Assembly (NCBI RefSeq): GCF_000468095.1
Contig: NZ_ASZC01000002.1
Coordinates: forward strand, 310,001 to 374,000
Source of the DNA: Pantoea sp. AS-PWVM4
Lineage (GTDB): Bacteria > Pseudomonadota > Gammaproteobacteria > Enterobacterales > Enterobacteriaceae
DNA: 64,000 bases
Reading direction: 5' to 3'
Shown: positions 27,311 to 37,193 of the stretch, piece by piece
Numbering within the stretch: the stretch's first letter is position 1
Layout: the number at the start of each line of letters is the position of its first letter
Notes under the pieces: generated by a model
The model's database searches: none
The model's input: the letters and a program-made list of their open reading frames with translations, nothing else
Told to the model about the DNA's origin: nothing
Position numbers and translations under genes: made by a program

Positions 27311-28087
27311 TTAAAAGCTCAGGGTTTCACCATCTTCTGGCACCAGGATCTGATGTTCAAGTCCCTGCCCGGCAGCAAATTCACGCAGTTCCTTACGACT
27401 CAGCAGACAATGATTCACCGCTTCCATATGGGAGGCCACAATCATGGCAGCGGGCAGTCGCTGATGGGTGCGCAACGCATCCTCTTTGCCCATGATGATC
27501 GCGCCGAGGCCGTCCAACGTAGCGCAACCGATATTCAATACAATGACTTCCGGTGTAAAGGTGTTCAGGCTATCGACATAGGGTTTTACCCAGACGGTAT
27601 CTCCCGCAATATACAGCGTTTGTTCGTTTTCATGACGGAAAACCAGGCCGCAGGCATCGCCAAGACGTTCCGCCACGGCGGGGATCGCATAAGCCTCATC
27701 GCTACCGTGCTGCCCTTCGGTTTTACTGATAATCATACCCGCAATATTGTTTTCCGCGGCCAGGGCCTGCACCTGACTAAAGCCCTGTGAACGCAGTAGG
27801 GTGGCATCCCGTTCATTTTGGGTGTAGATGAGGTGGTCTTTGGGAATCCGCTGCTGCGCGGCCTCATCCCAGTGATCCTGATGGGTATGGGTGACAATAA
27901 TGATATCGACATCAAGTAGCTCATCGATGCTCAACGGCAACGGAACCAGCGGGTTACGCAGATGGGCGCGGGCCGAACCCGGGAAGCCGGGCCATGCGTC
28001 TTTATCAGCGAACATGGGATCGATCAGGAAGCGCACACCGGCATACTCGAGTTTTAAGGTTGCGTTACGAATCTGGGTCAGTTTCAT
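27311..28087 (-). CDS. MBL-fold metallo-hydrolase (UlaG-like)
   Basis: A 258-residue metallo-beta-lactamase-fold enzyme. The metal motif THTHQDHWD is at about residues 66-74; later metal ligands are GDTVW near 165 and SHMEAV near 220. The N-terminal MKLTQIRNATLKLEYAGVRFLIDPMF is typical of the UlaG-like/UPF0173 group, which hydrolyses lactones or phosphoesters. The substrate is unknown. Its co-orientation with the AraC-type gene suggests a two-gene operon, possibly with the regulator controlling the enzyme. Confidence 0.88.
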   Translation of the reverse strand: MKLTQIRNATLKLEYAGVRFLIDPMFADKDAWPGFPGSARAHLRNPLVPLPLSIDELLDVDIIIVTHTHQDHWDEAAQQRIPKDHLIYTQNERDATLLRSQGFSQVQALAAENNIAGMIISKTEGQHGSDEAYAIPAVAERLGDACGLVFRHENEQTLYIAGDTVWVKPYVDSLNTFTPEVIVLNIGCATLDGLGAIIMGKEDALRTHQRLPAAMIVASHMEAVNHCLLSRKELREFAAGQGLEHQILVPEDGETLSF

Positions 28088-28261
28088 GTTTTATTTCTCC
28101 GACAATATTGAGCTGTCAGTATAAAAATCCCCCGTGCTGGCAGTGAGTCGGCACAATGCCATCCTTCGATTGAAAAGGGTCACATTAAGCCACCGGATTA
28201 CCACCAGGCAATTGTGCTATAACAGACGGCTTAACGGATTGAACTGTGGGAGAGTCATCTC

Positions 28262-28513
28262 ATGAGCAACCTGGCCCGATTACCAAAGCCGGTGCTGTTA
28301 CTGGAAGCCATCGGCGTGATCGCCGTGATTGGCGCACTGGCGTTAATTAATGACTGGATCGCGGCGCCTGCCGCTATCAGTGAAAAGACGCTGGCGACGG
28401 TGTTGTTCATTGTCGGCATCGTGCTGATGCTGCCCGCCGCCTGGTTGATGATGTGGCGTACCGCCAAAGCGATGGCCCCTCAGTTGTTCAATCAACATGA
28501 CAAAAAGAAGTAA
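28262..28513 (+). CDS. ybjC: DUF1418 inner membrane protein YbjC
   Basis: An 83-residue protein with two transmembrane helices (LLEAIGVIAVIGALALIND and LATVLFIVGIVLMLPAAWLMMW) and a positively charged tail. It corresponds to E. coli YbjC, of unknown role, and is the first gene of the ybjC-nfsA-rimK-ybjN cluster. A TATAAC -10 candidate is at 28218-28223. I could not find a convincing marbox although the E. coli promoter is SoxS/MarA-activated. Confidence 0.9.
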   Translation: MSNLARLPKPVLLLEAIGVIAVIGALALINDWIAAPAAISEKTLATVLFIVGIVLMLPAAWLMMWRTAKAMAPQLFNQHDKKK

Positions 28514-28525
28514 CCGGAGAGGATT

Positions 28526-29248
28526 ATGACGCCGACCATTGATTTACTGTGCAGCCACCGTTCCATTCGTGCTTTTACCGATCAGGATATTGATCAGGCG
28601 CAGCGCGACGCCATTATTGCAGCGGCACAAGCGGCTTCAACCTCCAGTTTTTTGCAGTGTTCCTCCATTATCCGTATCACCGATCGGCAGAAGCGTGAGC
28701 AACTGGTGACACTGACTGGCGGGCAGCCGTGGGTGAGTGCCGCTGCGGAGTTTTGGGTGTTCTGCGCCGATTTTAATCGTCATCTGCAAATTTGCCCCGA
28801 AGCGCAACTGGGGCGAGCCGAGCAGTTATTGTTGGGTTGCGTGGATACCGCGCTGATGGCGCAGAATGCGATGATAGCAGCGGAATCGCTCGGTCTGGGT
28901 GGTGTGTTTATCGGCGGTATCCGCAACAACATCGCGGATGTCACCACGCTGCTCGGCCTGCCCAAGTTTGTGCTGCCATTATTTGGTTTCTGCATCGGCC
29001 ATCCTGCCGCGGTGCCGGATATCAAACCCCGTATCCCGCAGGCGATGCTGGTGCATGAAAACACCTATCAACCTTTCGATGCGGCGGTGCTGGCGGAATA
29101 CGACAGCCGAACCAGCATCTATTATCAACAGCGTGACAGCAATCAACGCGCGGAAACCTGGAGCGAGCTGATTCAACGCCTGATCATAAAAGAAACGCGT
29201 CCGTTTATGCTGGATTACCTGCACCAGCAGGGCTGGGCAACCCGTTAA
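28526..29248 (+). CDS. nfsA: Oxygen-insensitive NADPH nitroreductase NfsA
   Basis: A 240-residue FMN flavoprotein that reduces nitroaromatics and quinones by two electrons with NADPH, in the cytoplasm. The N-terminal [12 protein letters not shown] and [20 protein letters not shown] form the FMN site; [13 protein letters not shown] near residue 130 is the second conserved patch, and the C-terminal part provides the family NADPH-binding loop. Length equals E. coli NfsA (240). AACCGGAGAGG precedes the ATG, 12 bases after ybjC. Confidence 0.97.
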   Translation: MTPTIDLLCSHRSIRAFTDQDIDQAQRDAIIAAAQAASTSSFLQCSSIIRITDRQKREQLVTLTGGQPWVSAAAEFWVFCADFNRHLQICPEAQLGRAEQLLLGCVDTALMAQNAMIAAESLGLGGVFIGGIRNNIADVTTLLGLPKFVLPLFGFCIGHPAAVPDIKPRIPQAMLVHENTYQPFDAAVLAEYDSRTSIYYQQRDSNQRAETWSELIQRLIIKETRPFMLDYLHQQGWATR

Positions 29249-29265
29249 GCACAAGGAATTCTGCG

Positions 29266-30168
29266 ATGAAAATGGCCATTCTCTCCCGTGATGGACAGCT
29301 CTATTCGTGTAAGCGTCTGCGTGAAGCAGCGGAAGCGCGTGGTCATCAGGTGCAAATTATCGATCCGCTTTCCTGTTATATGAATATCAACCCGGCGTCG
29401 CCTGCGGTGCATTATCGCGGTGAACCGCTCGGGCATTTTGATGCGGTGATCCCGCGCATCGGATCCGCCATTACCTTTTACGGCACGGCGGTGCTGCGTC
29501 AGTTTGAGTTGTGCGGCAGCTATCCATTGAATGAGTCGGTGGCGATTACCCGGGCGCGTGACAAACTGCGCTCGCTGCAACTGCTGGCGCGCGAAGGGAT
29601 TGATATGCCGGTCACCGGCTTTGCTTCGTCACCGGATGATACCGATGATCTGATCACCATGGTGGGCGGCGCGCCTTTGGTGGTGAAGCTGGTGGAAGGG
29701 ACGCAGGGCATTGGCGTAGTGCTGGCGGAAACCCGTCAGGCGGCGGAGAGCGTGATCGATGCGTTTCGTGGTCTTAACGCGCATATTCTGGTGCAGGAGT
29801 TCATCAAAGAAGCGCAGGGGCGGGATATTCGCTGCCTGGTAATTGGCGATGAGGTGGTCGCGGCGATTGAACGTGCCGCCAAAGAGGGCGACTTTCGTTC
29901 CAATCTGCATCGCGGCGGCAAGGCTTACCCGGTGCGCATCACCGATCAGGAGCGTGAGATTGCAGTCAAAGCGGCCAGCACCCTGGGGCTGGAAGTGGCT
30001 GGTGTTGACATTTTACGTGCCAACCGAGGGCCACTGGTGATGGAGGTGAATGCGTCTCCTGGTCTTGAGGGCATTGAATGCACCACCGGGATGAACATCG
30101 CTGCCATGATGATAGACTGGATTGAACAGCACGCGCTGCCCGGTTTCCGTCTTAAAACTGGTGGCTGA
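29266..30168 (+). CDS. rimK: Ribosomal protein S6 glutamate ligase RimK
   Basis: A 300-residue ATP-grasp ligase, the same length as E. coli RimK, that adds glutamates to the C-terminus of ribosomal protein S6. An N-terminal domain ([14 protein letters not shown]) is followed by the ATP-grasp core: [13 protein letters not shown] near 144, [20 protein letters not shown] near 180, and the metal-binding [12 protein letters not shown] near 260. It follows nfsA by 17 bases. Confidence 0.97.
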   Translation: MKMAILSRDGQLYSCKRLREAAEARGHQVQIIDPLSCYMNINPASPAVHYRGEPLGHFDAVIPRIGSAITFYGTAVLRQFELCGSYPLNESVAITRARDKLRSLQLLAREGIDMPVTGFASSPDDTDDLITMVGGAPLVVKLVEGTQGIGVVLAETRQAAESVIDAFRGLNAHILVQEFIKEAQGRDIRCLVIGDEVVAAIERAAKEGDFRSNLHRGGKAYPVRITDQEREIAVKAASTLGLEVAGVDILRANRGPLVMEVNASPGLEGIECTTGMNIAAMMIDWIEQHALPGFRLKTGG

Positions 30169-30255
30169 GACGCGCTTTTCAGCGTTTTTCGTGGCATCGA
30201 TTTCATTTTTTCCGTAAGCTAAGGCGCTTATTTCTTCACCCCACGGGACATGACG

Positions 30256-30735
30256 ATGGATTCACTGGTCGTTCCTGACATCGACGTGCTGCGTCGCTGG
30301 CTGGATCAACAAAATATCACCTGGTTCGAATGCGATGCCTGCCAGGCTTTGCATCTGCCGCATATGCAGAATTTTGACGGGGTGTTTGATGCAAAAATCG
30401 ACCTTGTGGATGGTGTAATCCTGTTCTCAGCGCTGGCTGAAGTGAAACCTACGGCGTTGATTCCGCTGGTGGGCGATCTGTCGCAAATCAATGCCAGCTC
30501 CCTGACGGTGAAAGCCTTTATCGACATTCAGGATGATAATCTGCCGAAGCTGATTGTCTGCCAGTCGCTCAGTACCACCGCTGGATTAACCTTTGGTCAG
30601 TTCTCGCACTTTATGAAGCAAAGCGAGGAGCAGGTTTCTATGGTGATTATGGAAGCCTTCGCCAATAATTTGCTGATGATGGGCGAGGAAGAGGAGCGAC
30701 AACCCAGCTCACTCGGCCGTGCGATGCTGCACTGA
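30256..30735 (+). CDS. ybjN: YbjN, sensory transduction regulator family
   Basis: A 159-residue cytoplasmic protein closely similar to E. coli YbjN (FECDACQALHLPHMQNFDGVFDAKIDL). The fold resembles type III secretion chaperones; in E. coli it affects motility, biofilm and stress responses, but its mechanism is not established. Two ATGs lie in frame at 30250 and 30256; the second is seven bases after GGGA and is preferred, though the first is possible. The C-terminus differs most from E. coli. Confidence 0.93.
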   Translation: MDSLVVPDIDVLRRWLDQQNITWFECDACQALHLPHMQNFDGVFDAKIDLVDGVILFSALAEVKPTALIPLVGDLSQINASSLTVKAFIDIQDDNLPKLIVCQSLSTTAGLTFGQFSHFMKQSEEQVSMVIMEAFANNLLMMGEEEERQPSSLGRAMLH

Positions 30736-31106
30736 TTTTCCTGTCTGATTAACTGCCGCTTTTTGCGGCAGTTTTCATTTTATCCCCACCACTTTTTATT
30801 CTGCATTTTGCCCTAAATCGCCAGATATTTGTCGTGCTTTATGCCGCGCATGCCGAACCCCATAGCAGAAACATGCATAACTTATCGCAAAAAGGCGTTT
30901 TTTACGCTGGGATCTGGTACAGGTGAAGCGGGGCGGCTATTCTTGCGGGGCTGCTTGAGACGTGCAACCTCAGCGCAGGTATAGGTTTTTACTATTAAAC
31001 TCCCGCTGAATATTGATTCATTGTGTGCCTGTAAATAAACAGAAAACGCAACGTCCGGATCGCGTGTATGCAGCGTTGTGATGACCCGCTCAGGAGGAAG
31101 GAAAAC
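30736..31106 (+). promoter_or_regulatory. ybjN-potF intergenic region
   Basis: This 371-base gap holds the ybjN terminator, a stretch rich in short repeats, and the sequence before potF. A sigma-54-like element (CTGGTAC at 30914-30920, GC at 30928-30929; GG and GC separated by 10 bases) may be the potF promoter: the E. coli pot operon responds to nitrogen limitation. The -12 side is weak (AAGCG) and no clear NtrC sites were seen. AGGAGGAAGG just before ATG 31107 is a strong ribosome site. Confidence 0.35.
30751..30780 (+). terminator. Terminator of the ybjC-nfsA-rimK-ybjN cluster
   Basis: AACTGCCGC and GCGGCAGTT form a perfect 9-bp stem with loop TTTTT, followed by a T-rich tail (TTCATTTTAT). 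Confidence 0.88.
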
Positions 31107-32216
31107 ATGTTCAACCAACGTAAAAAATGGTTGTCAGGTGTGGTTGCTGGTGTACTGATGACAGCGTCAGCTGGTTCACTGGCCGCAGATAAAACGCTGC
31201 ACGTTTATAACTGGTCTGATTATATTTCGGCGGACACGGTTCCGAATTTCGAAAAAGAGACGGGCATTAAAGTCGTCTACGACGTGTTTGACTCCAACGA
31301 AGTACTGGAAGGCAAACTGATGGCCGGTAGCACCGGTTACGACGTGGTCGTGCCGTCGTCGAGCTTCCTCGCGCGCCAGTTGCAATCTGGTGTGTTCCAG
31401 GAGCTGGATAAGAGCAAACTGCCGAACTACAAAAATCTCGACCCGGATCTGATGGCGAAAGTGGCTCAGCACGATCCAGGCAACAAATACGCGATTCCTT
31501 ACCTGTGGGGCACCACCGGTATCGGCTATAACGTCGATAAAGTGAAAGCTATTCTGGGTAAAGACGCGCCGGTTGATAGCTGGGATCTGGTGTTGAAGCC
31601 GGAAAACCTGGAAAAACTGAAAAGCTGTGGTGTTTCCTTCCTCGATGCGCCGGAAGAGATTTTTGCCACCGTGCTGAACTACCTCGGTAAAGATCCGAAC
31701 AGCTCTGACCCGAAAGATTACTCCGGTGCAGCGACCGATCTGCTGCTGAAACTGCGTCCGAGCATTCGTTATTTCCACTCGTCGCAGTACATCAACGACC
31801 TGGCGAACGGCAACATTTGTGTGGCGATCGGTTGGTCGGGTGACATCCTGCAAGCGAAGGACCGTGCTGCTCAGGCGAAAAATGGCGTGAACCTGGCCTA
31901 CAGCGTTCCGAAGCAGGGCGCACTGGCGTTCTTCGACATGATGGCGATTCCGAAAGATGCCAAGAATCTCGACGAAGCCTACCAGTGGCTGAACTACATC
32001 ATGGATCCGAAAGTGATCGCCGACATCTCTAACAAGATGAACTATGCCAACGGCAACAAGGCGTCACTGCCGCTGATCAATGCCGATGTACGTAACAACC
32101 CAGGCATCTTCCCGCCAGCCGAGATTATGTCCAAGCTGTTCGTGTTGAAAGTCCAGGATCCGAAACTGGATCGTGTACGTACCCGTGCATGGACTAAAGT
32201 TAAAAGTGGTAAGTAA
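31107..32216 (+). CDS. potF: Putrescine-binding periplasmic protein PotF
   Basis: A 369-residue solute-binding protein for putrescine. The signal peptide ends near residue 26 ([12 protein letters not shown]). Conserved parts include [40 protein letters not shown] and IGWSGDI, matching ligand-contacting regions of the PotD/PotF family. ATG 31107 has a strong AGGAGG ribosome site; an upstream in-frame start at 31068 is not supported. It leads the potFGHI operon. Confidence 0.97.
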   Translation: MFNQRKKWLSGVVAGVLMTASAGSLAADKTLHVYNWSDYISADTVPNFEKETGIKVVYDVFDSNEVLEGKLMAGSTGYDVVVPSSSFLARQLQSGVFQELDKSKLPNYKNLDPDLMAKVAQHDPGNKYAIPYLWGTTGIGYNVDKVKAILGKDAPVDSWDLVLKPENLEKLKSCGVSFLDAPEEIFATVLNYLGKDPNSSDPKDYSGAATDLLLKLRPSIRYFHSSQYINDLANGNICVAIGWSGDILQAKDRAAQAKNGVNLAYSVPKQGALAFFDMMAIPKDAKNLDEAYQWLNYIMDPKVIADISNKMNYANGNKASLPLINADVRNNPGIFPPAEIMSKLFVLKVQDPKLDRVRTRAWTKVKSGK

Positions 32217-32249
32217 TTCGTTCTGAACGGATTCACTTGTATTAGGACG

Positions 32250-32290
32250 ACAACAGAGGCGCGGTGATGGCCTCTGTTGTGCCATTTTTA
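32250..32290 (+). terminator. Intercistronic hairpin between potF and potG
   Basis: ACAACAGAGGC (32250-32260) and GCCTCTGTTGT (32270-32280) form a perfect 11-bp stem around a nine-base loop, followed by GCCATTTTTA. It is probably a partial terminator or 3' stabiliser that lets potF be made in excess over potGHI. Confidence 0.7.
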
Positions 32291-32331
32291 GCGGCTGATG
32301 TTAACAGTCGCTAAGCGTTGGAGATAAGTTA

Positions 32332-33465
32332 GTGAGCGACGCGATTCCCCGCCCCCATAACAAAACCGCAAAGGCATTAACGCCGCTGCTGGAAATCCGC
32401 AACCTGACCAAATCCTTTGACGGCCAGCACGCCGTGGATGATGTCAGCCTGACCATTTACAAAGGTGAGATTTTTGCTCTGCTCGGTCCTTCGGGCTGCG
32501 GCAAATCGACCCTGCTGCGTATGCTGGCAGGATTCGAGGTGCCGAGTAGCGGTCAGATTGTGCTGGATGGGCAGGATCTCTCCCATGTGCCGCCGTATCA
32601 GCGGCCGATCAACATGATGTTCCAGTCCTATGCGTTGTTCCCGCACATGACGGTGGAGCAAAATATCGCGTTTGGCCTCAAGCAGGACAAACTGCCGAAA
32701 GGCGAAATCGCCAGCCGCGTTGAAGAAATGTTGGCGCTGGTGCACATGCAGGAGTACGCCAAACGTAAACCGCATCAACTTTCTGGCGGTCAACGTCAGC
32801 GTGTGGCGCTGGCACGTAGTCTGGCTAAGCGTCCGAAGCTGCTGCTGCTGGATGAACCGATGGGGGCGCTGGATAAAAAGCTGCGCGACCGTATGCAACT
32901 GGAAGTGGTGGATATTCTGGAGCGCGTCGGCGTGACCTGCGTCATGGTGACCCACGACCAGGAAGAAGCGATGACCATGGCGGGACGTATCGCCATTATG
33001 AACCGCGGTAAATTCGCCCAGATCGGTGAGCCAGAAGAGATTTACGAACACCCAACCAACCGCTTCAGCGCCGAATTTATCGGCTCGGTAAATGTGTTTG
33101 AAGGATTGCTGCGTGAGCGCCGTGAAGATGGTCTGGTGCTGGAAAGCCCGGGTCTGGTGCATCCGCTGAAAGTGGAGACGGATGTCTCCATCGTCGATAA
33201 CGTTCCGGTGCATGTGGCGCTGCGCCCGGAAAAAGTGATGCTGTGCGACGAAGTGCCTGCCGATGGTTGTAACTTCGCGGTGGGGGAAGTGGTACACATC
33301 GCCTATCTTGGCGATTTGTCGATCTACCATGTGCGTTTGCAGAGCGGTCAGATGATTAGCGCCCAGTTGCAGAACGCCCATCGTTACCGCAAAGGCGCGC
33401 CCACCTGGGGCGATGAAGTGCGCCTGTGCTGGGATGCAGACAGCTGTGTGGTTTTGACGGTTTAA
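32332..33465 (+). CDS. potG: Putrescine ABC transporter ATP-binding protein PotG
   Basis: A 377-residue ATPase of the putrescine importer. Walker [10 protein letters not shown], signature LSGGQRQRV, Walker [12 protein letters not shown] and the switch His (VTHDQEEAM) are intact. A C-terminal TOBE-type domain ([14 protein letters not shown]...[11 protein letters not shown]) follows from about residue 290. The start is GTG 32332, with GGAG eight bases upstream; the first residues [22 protein letters not shown] match E. coli. Confidence 0.97.
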   Translation: MSDAIPRPHNKTAKALTPLLEIRNLTKSFDGQHAVDDVSLTIYKGEIFALLGPSGCGKSTLLRMLAGFEVPSSGQIVLDGQDLSHVPPYQRPINMMFQSYALFPHMTVEQNIAFGLKQDKLPKGEIASRVEEMLALVHMQEYAKRKPHQLSGGQRQRVALARSLAKRPKLLLLDEPMGALDKKLRDRMQLEVVDILERVGVTCVMVTHDQEEAMTMAGRIAIMNRGKFAQIGEPEEIYEHPTNRFSAEFIGSVNVFEGLLRERREDGLVLESPGLVHPLKVETDVSIVDNVPVHVALRPEKVMLCDEVPADGCNFAVGEVVHIAYLGDLSIYHVRLQSGQMISAQLQNAHRYRKGAPTWGDEVRLCWDADSCVVLTV

Positions 33466-33474
33466 GGAGGCGGA

Positions 33475-34437
33475 ATGAGCCAGATTTCTCAACCCGGTGC
33501 CACGCAGGCTGAACAGCCGGGCACCCCGCTACAGCGCTGGGCCACGCGCATCAAAATGCAACATGGCCGTAAGCTGGTGATCGCACTGCCGTACCTGTGG
33601 CTGGTGCTGTTTTTCCTGCTGCCGTTCCTGATCGTGCTGAAAATCAGCTTTGCCGATATCGCGCGCGCGATCCCGCCTTATACCGATTTGGTCACCTGGG
33701 CTGATGATCAGCTCAATCTGGTGCTTAATCTCGGTAACTATCTGCAACTGACGGATGATCCTTTATACGCTGACGCCTATCTGCAATCGCTGAAAGTGGC
33801 GGCTATCTCCACCATTATCTGCCTGGTGATTGGTTATCCACTGGCGTGGGCGGTGGCGCACAGTAAGCCTTCCATGCGTACCATCCTGCTGTTGTTGGTG
33901 ATCCTGCCGTCATGGACGTCGTTCCTGGTACGTGTGTATGCCTGGATGGGGCTGCTGAATAACAACGGTATCCTCAACCGTTTCCTGATGTGGCTGGGCG
34001 TTATCGATCATCCGCTGGTGATCCTCTACACCAACACCGCAGTGTATATCGGTATTGTTTACTGCTATCTGCCGTTTATGGTGCTGCCCATTTATACCGC
34101 GCTGACGCGTATTGATTATTCGCTGGTGGAAGCCTCACTGGATCTGGGTGCGCGTCCGTTGAAGACCTTTTTCAGTGTCATTGTACCGCTGACCAAAGGC
34201 GGGATTATCGCCGGTTCGATGCTGGTGTTTATCCCGGCGGTGGGTGAGTACGTCATCCCGGAATTGTTGGGCGGCCCGGACAGCATCATGATTGGACGTA
34301 TCCTGTGGCAGGAGTTCTTCAACAACCGTGACTGGCCGGTGGCGTCAGCGCTGGCGGTGATCATTCTGTTGATTCTGATCCTGCCGATTGTCTGGTTCCA
34401 CAAACATCAAAACCGTGAAATGGGAGAGAAGGGATGA
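33475..34437 (+). CDS. potH: Putrescine ABC transporter permease PotH
   Basis: A 320-residue inner-membrane permease of the PotFGHI importer with a cytoplasmic N-terminal tail and six helices. The EAA docking loop is EASLDLGARPLKTFFSVIVPLTKGG. AAGGAGG lies just before ATG 33475. The last codons overlap the potI start by four bases (ATGA). Confidence 0.97.
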   Translation: MSQISQPGATQAEQPGTPLQRWATRIKMQHGRKLVIALPYLWLVLFFLLPFLIVLKISFADIARAIPPYTDLVTWADDQLNLVLNLGNYLQLTDDPLYADAYLQSLKVAAISTIICLVIGYPLAWAVAHSKPSMRTILLLLVILPSWTSFLVRVYAWMGLLNNNGILNRFLMWLGVIDHPLVILYTNTAVYIGIVYCYLPFMVLPIYTALTRIDYSLVEASLDLGARPLKTFFSVIVPLTKGGIIAGSMLVFIPAVGEYVIPELLGGPDSIMIGRILWQEFFNNRDWPVASALAVIILLILILPIVWFHKHQNREMGEKG

Positions 34438-35279
34438 ATCAGTTACCGGCTATCCGCTCCCCCTGGCGTACCGCGATTCTGGTGCTCGGCTTCCTGTTCC
34501 TGTATGCACCGATGCTGCTGCTGGTGGCCTATTCGTTTAACAGTTCACAACTGGTAACGGTGTGGGAGAGCTTCTCGTTCCACTGGTACCATGTGTTGTT
34601 CCAGGACGATGCGATGATCGATGCGGTGCTGCTCAGCCTGAGCATCGCCGCGATGTCGGCCAGTATGGCGGTGGTGTTGGGCACTATCGCAGCGGTGATT
34701 ATCGTGCGTTTTGGCCGTTTCAAAGGGCACAACGGCTTTGCGTTTATGCTTACCGCGCCGCTGGTGATGCCGGACGTGATCACCGGGTTGTCGCTGTTGC
34801 TGCTGTTTGTGGCGATGGGCAATACCCTTGGCTGGCCGAGCGATCGTGGCATGCTGACTATCTGGCTGGCACACGTCACCTTCTGTACCGCTTATGTGGC
34901 GGTGGTAATCAACTCGCGCTTGCGTGAGTTGGACCGTTCGATTGAAGAAGCGGCAATGGATCTCGGCGCAACCCCCCTTAAGGTGTTCTTCGTGATTACC
35001 GTACCCATGATCGCCCCGGCCATCATTACGGGCTGGCTGCTGGCGTTTACCCTGTCGCTCGATGACCTGGTGATTGCCAGCTTTGTGACCGGTCCGGGTG
35101 CGACCACCTTGCCGATGGCGATCTTTGCTACCGTGCGCCGTGGCGTGAACCCGGAGATCAACGCCCTGGCATCGCTGATTCTGTTCGTCGTCGGTCTGGT
35201 CGGTTTTATCGCCTGGCGCTTTATGGCGCACGAAGAAAAGCAACGTTTGCGCGATATTCAGAAAGCAAGACGTGGCTGA
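34434..35279 (+). CDS. potI: Putrescine ABC transporter permease PotI
   Basis: A 281-residue second permease of the putrescine importer, with six helices and EAA loop EEAAMDLGATPLKVFFVITVPMIAP. Its start overlaps the potH stop (ATGA), so translation is coupled. Last gene of potFGHI; a REPIN follows. Confidence 0.97.
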   Translation: MNQLPAIRSPWRTAILVLGFLFLYAPMLLLVAYSFNSSQLVTVWESFSFHWYHVLFQDDAMIDAVLLSLSIAAMSASMAVVLGTIAAVIIVRFGRFKGHNGFAFMLTAPLVMPDVITGLSLLLLFVAMGNTLGWPSDRGMLTIWLAHVTFCTAYVAVVINSRLRELDRSIEEAAMDLGATPLKVFFVITVPMIAPAIITGWLLAFTLSLDDLVIASFVTGPGATTLPMAIFATVRRGVNPEINALASLILFVVGLVGFIAWRFMAHEEKQRLRDIQKARRG

Positions 35280-35348
35280 AATCCGTAACATTTGCCACTA
35301 TAGGAGAGGCTGGAGCTGACGTAATGCTGCTCAGGTAGGATACATTTC

Positions 35349-35412
35349 GTAGCGGCGCGATTTATCGCGCGGGGTTTTACACCTGCGACAGCGCGATAAA
35401 TCGCGCCGCTAC
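35349..35412. repeat. REPIN: two inverted GTAG REPs
   Basis: GTAGCGGCGCGATTTATCGC on the left and GCGATAAATCGCGCCGCTAC on the right face each other, with a short spacer (including GGGGTTTTACACCTGCGAC). Left and right REP cores are the same as those of the REPIN at 25870. It lies between potI and ybjO, which run in the same direction. Confidence 0.88.
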
Positions 35413-35474
35413 TGATTCGTGCAAACCTGATCAGCATGATGGCGCAGCCAGCCTTTTGTTATGGAGCCTGGTCG

Positions 35475-35936
35475 ATGTCGGAAACCCTGAAAAAAGTGCC
35501 TTTGTTCACGCCTGCGCCGGTGTTGGTTGCCGGTATCGCCATTATTGCGACACGCTGCATCAGCGTGGTGATGCTGGCGAATGAACTGGGTTACGAAGAG
35601 TTAGTCAATTTTGTCCACCGTAGCGCTCAGGCCTGGGATTCCACCGTCATTTTTATTGCCAGCCAGCTGATCTTTTTGTTTGAGCTGCGCTGTGCTTTCA
35701 CCCTGATGCGCGGCAGTAACCGAGGGCGCTGGGGTTATGTGGCGACCCAGATTATCGTGCTGGGATATATGCTGATGGCATCGATGGGCTGGATTTACCC
35801 GGAGATCTTCAGTATCGATGGCGAAACTAACGCGCAGATTATTCACCATACTCTGTCGCAGAAACTGCCGGATGTGATGGTTCTGCTGCTGTTGTTTGTC
35901 CCGGCCAGCAGCCGCGCTTTTTTCCGGCGTCGGTGA
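35475..35936 (+). CDS. ybjO: DUF2593 inner membrane protein YbjO
   Basis: A 153-residue protein with four predicted helices (VLVAGIAIIATRCISVVML, STVIFIASQLIFLFELRCAF, YVATQIIVLGYMLMASMGWI, PDVMVLLLLFVPASSRAFF). It corresponds to E. coli YbjO between potI and rlmC; function is unknown. ATG 35475 has GGAG eight bases upstream and is preferred over an in-frame start at 35436. Confidence 0.87.
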   Translation: MSETLKKVPLFTPAPVLVAGIAIIATRCISVVMLANELGYEELVNFVHRSAQAWDSTVIFIASQLIFLFELRCAFTLMRGSNRGRWGYVATQIIVLGYMLMASMGWIYPEIFSIDGETNAQIIHHTLSQKLPDVMVLLLLFVPASSRAFFRRR

Positions 35937-35984
35937 TACAATCGCCCCCCGTTTTTTCTCCCGATTCAGAATACAGGCCCCACC

Positions 35985-37109
35985 ATGCATTGCGCGCTTT
36001 ATGATGCCGACCGCTGCCGTTCCTGCCAGTGGCTGGAAAAACCTTACCCGCAGCAGATTTCTGAGAAACAGTCGCTGCTGGAGCAACTGCTGGCGCAGCA
36101 GGCGGTAGGGGAGTGGCGCGCGCCGGTCACTTCGGTTGAACAGGGGTTTCGTAATAAAGCCAAGATGGTGGTGAGCGGCAGTGTCGAGCGTCCGGTGTTT
36201 GGCATGATGTCGCGTGATGGCGAGCCGGTTGATCTGTGCGCCTGCCCACTCTATCCCGCCAGTTTTGCTCCGGTGTTTGCCGTACTCAAACCCTTTATCG
36301 CCCGCGCCGGTTTAACACCGTATAACGTGGCGCGCAAACGTGGTGAGTTGAAGTTCCTGTTGCTGACGGAGAGCACCCAGGGCGGCATGATGCTGCGTTT
36401 CGTGCTGCGCTCTGCCAGCAAACTGGAACAGTTACGCGCCGCGCTGCCGTGGCTGCAACAGCAGCTGCCACAGCTGACGGTGATCTCTGCCAATATTCAG
36501 CCGGTGCATATGGCGATCCTCGAAGGCGAGGAGGAGATTGCGCTGACGCCTGATCAGGCGCTGGCCGAGACGTTTAATCACGTACCGCTGTTTATTCGCC
36601 CACAAAGTTTCTTCCAGACCAACCCGCGGATGGCAGCCAGTTTGTATGCCACCGCACGCGACTGGGTGGCGCAGTTGGCGGTGAGCAGCATGTGGGATCT
36701 GTTTTGTGGCGTAGGCGGTTTTGGTCTGCACTGTGCCAGCGCAGAGATGCAGTTAACCGGGATTGAGATCAACGCGGAAGCTATCGCCTGTGCTCGCCAG
36801 TCAGCTCAGCAACTGGGGCTGGAGAAGGTCAGTTTTGCCGCGCTGGATTCCACCCAGTTCGCCGCCTCGCGGGATCAGGTACCGGAGTTGGTGCTGGTCA
36901 ATCCGCCACGCCGTGGCATTGGGGCTGAGTTATGCGCCTACCTTAGCCAGATGGCACCGGAATACATTCTCTATTCCAGCTGCAATCCGCATAGCATGGC
37001 GCAGGATATCGCGCGTCTGAGTGCCTATGACGTCAGCCGCGTGCAGTTGTTCGATATGTTTCCTCATACCGCCCATTTCGAAGTGCTGACGTTACTGACT
37101 AAACGCTGA
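35985..37109 (+). CDS. rlmC: 23S rRNA (uracil-747-C5)-methyltransferase RlmC
   Basis: A 374-residue SAM-dependent RNA methyltransferase of the RumA/RumB group. Iron-sulfur cluster cysteines are C3, C11 and C14 ([16 protein letters not shown]) with a fourth in LCACPLYP. The SAM-binding region is [16 protein letters not shown], and the catalytic part has [10 protein letters not shown] and [13 protein letters not shown] (nucleophile Cys). Same place as E. coli rlmC, before the art genes. Confidence 0.96.
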   Translation: MHCALYDADRCRSCQWLEKPYPQQISEKQSLLEQLLAQQAVGEWRAPVTSVEQGFRNKAKMVVSGSVERPVFGMMSRDGEPVDLCACPLYPASFAPVFAVLKPFIARAGLTPYNVARKRGELKFLLLTESTQGGMMLRFVLRSASKLEQLRAALPWLQQQLPQLTVISANIQPVHMAILEGEEEIALTPDQALAETFNHVPLFIRPQSFFQTNPRMAASLYATARDWVAQLAVSSMWDLFCGVGGFGLHCASAEMQLTGIEINAEAIACARQSAQQLGLEKVSFAALDSTQFAASRDQVPELVLVNPPRRGIGAELCAYLSQMAPEYILYSSCNPHSMAQDIARLSAYDVSRVQLFDMFPHTAHFEVLTLLTKR

Positions 37110-37193
37110 AGGGGTGGGGCGACGCCGTGCTCATCCTGAACCGAGGACAGTGCAGAACCTGTCAGGCATCACACCGCGCCGACCCCATAGCTA

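Noticed and set aside
28100..28261. SoxS/MarA box before ybjC-nfsA
   Set aside because: GCAC words occur on both strands, but none has the required RYYAAAY part.
32377..33492. A 371-codon minus-strand frame opposite potG
   Set aside because: It is a shadow of potG; no ribosome site and a His/Gln-rich composition.
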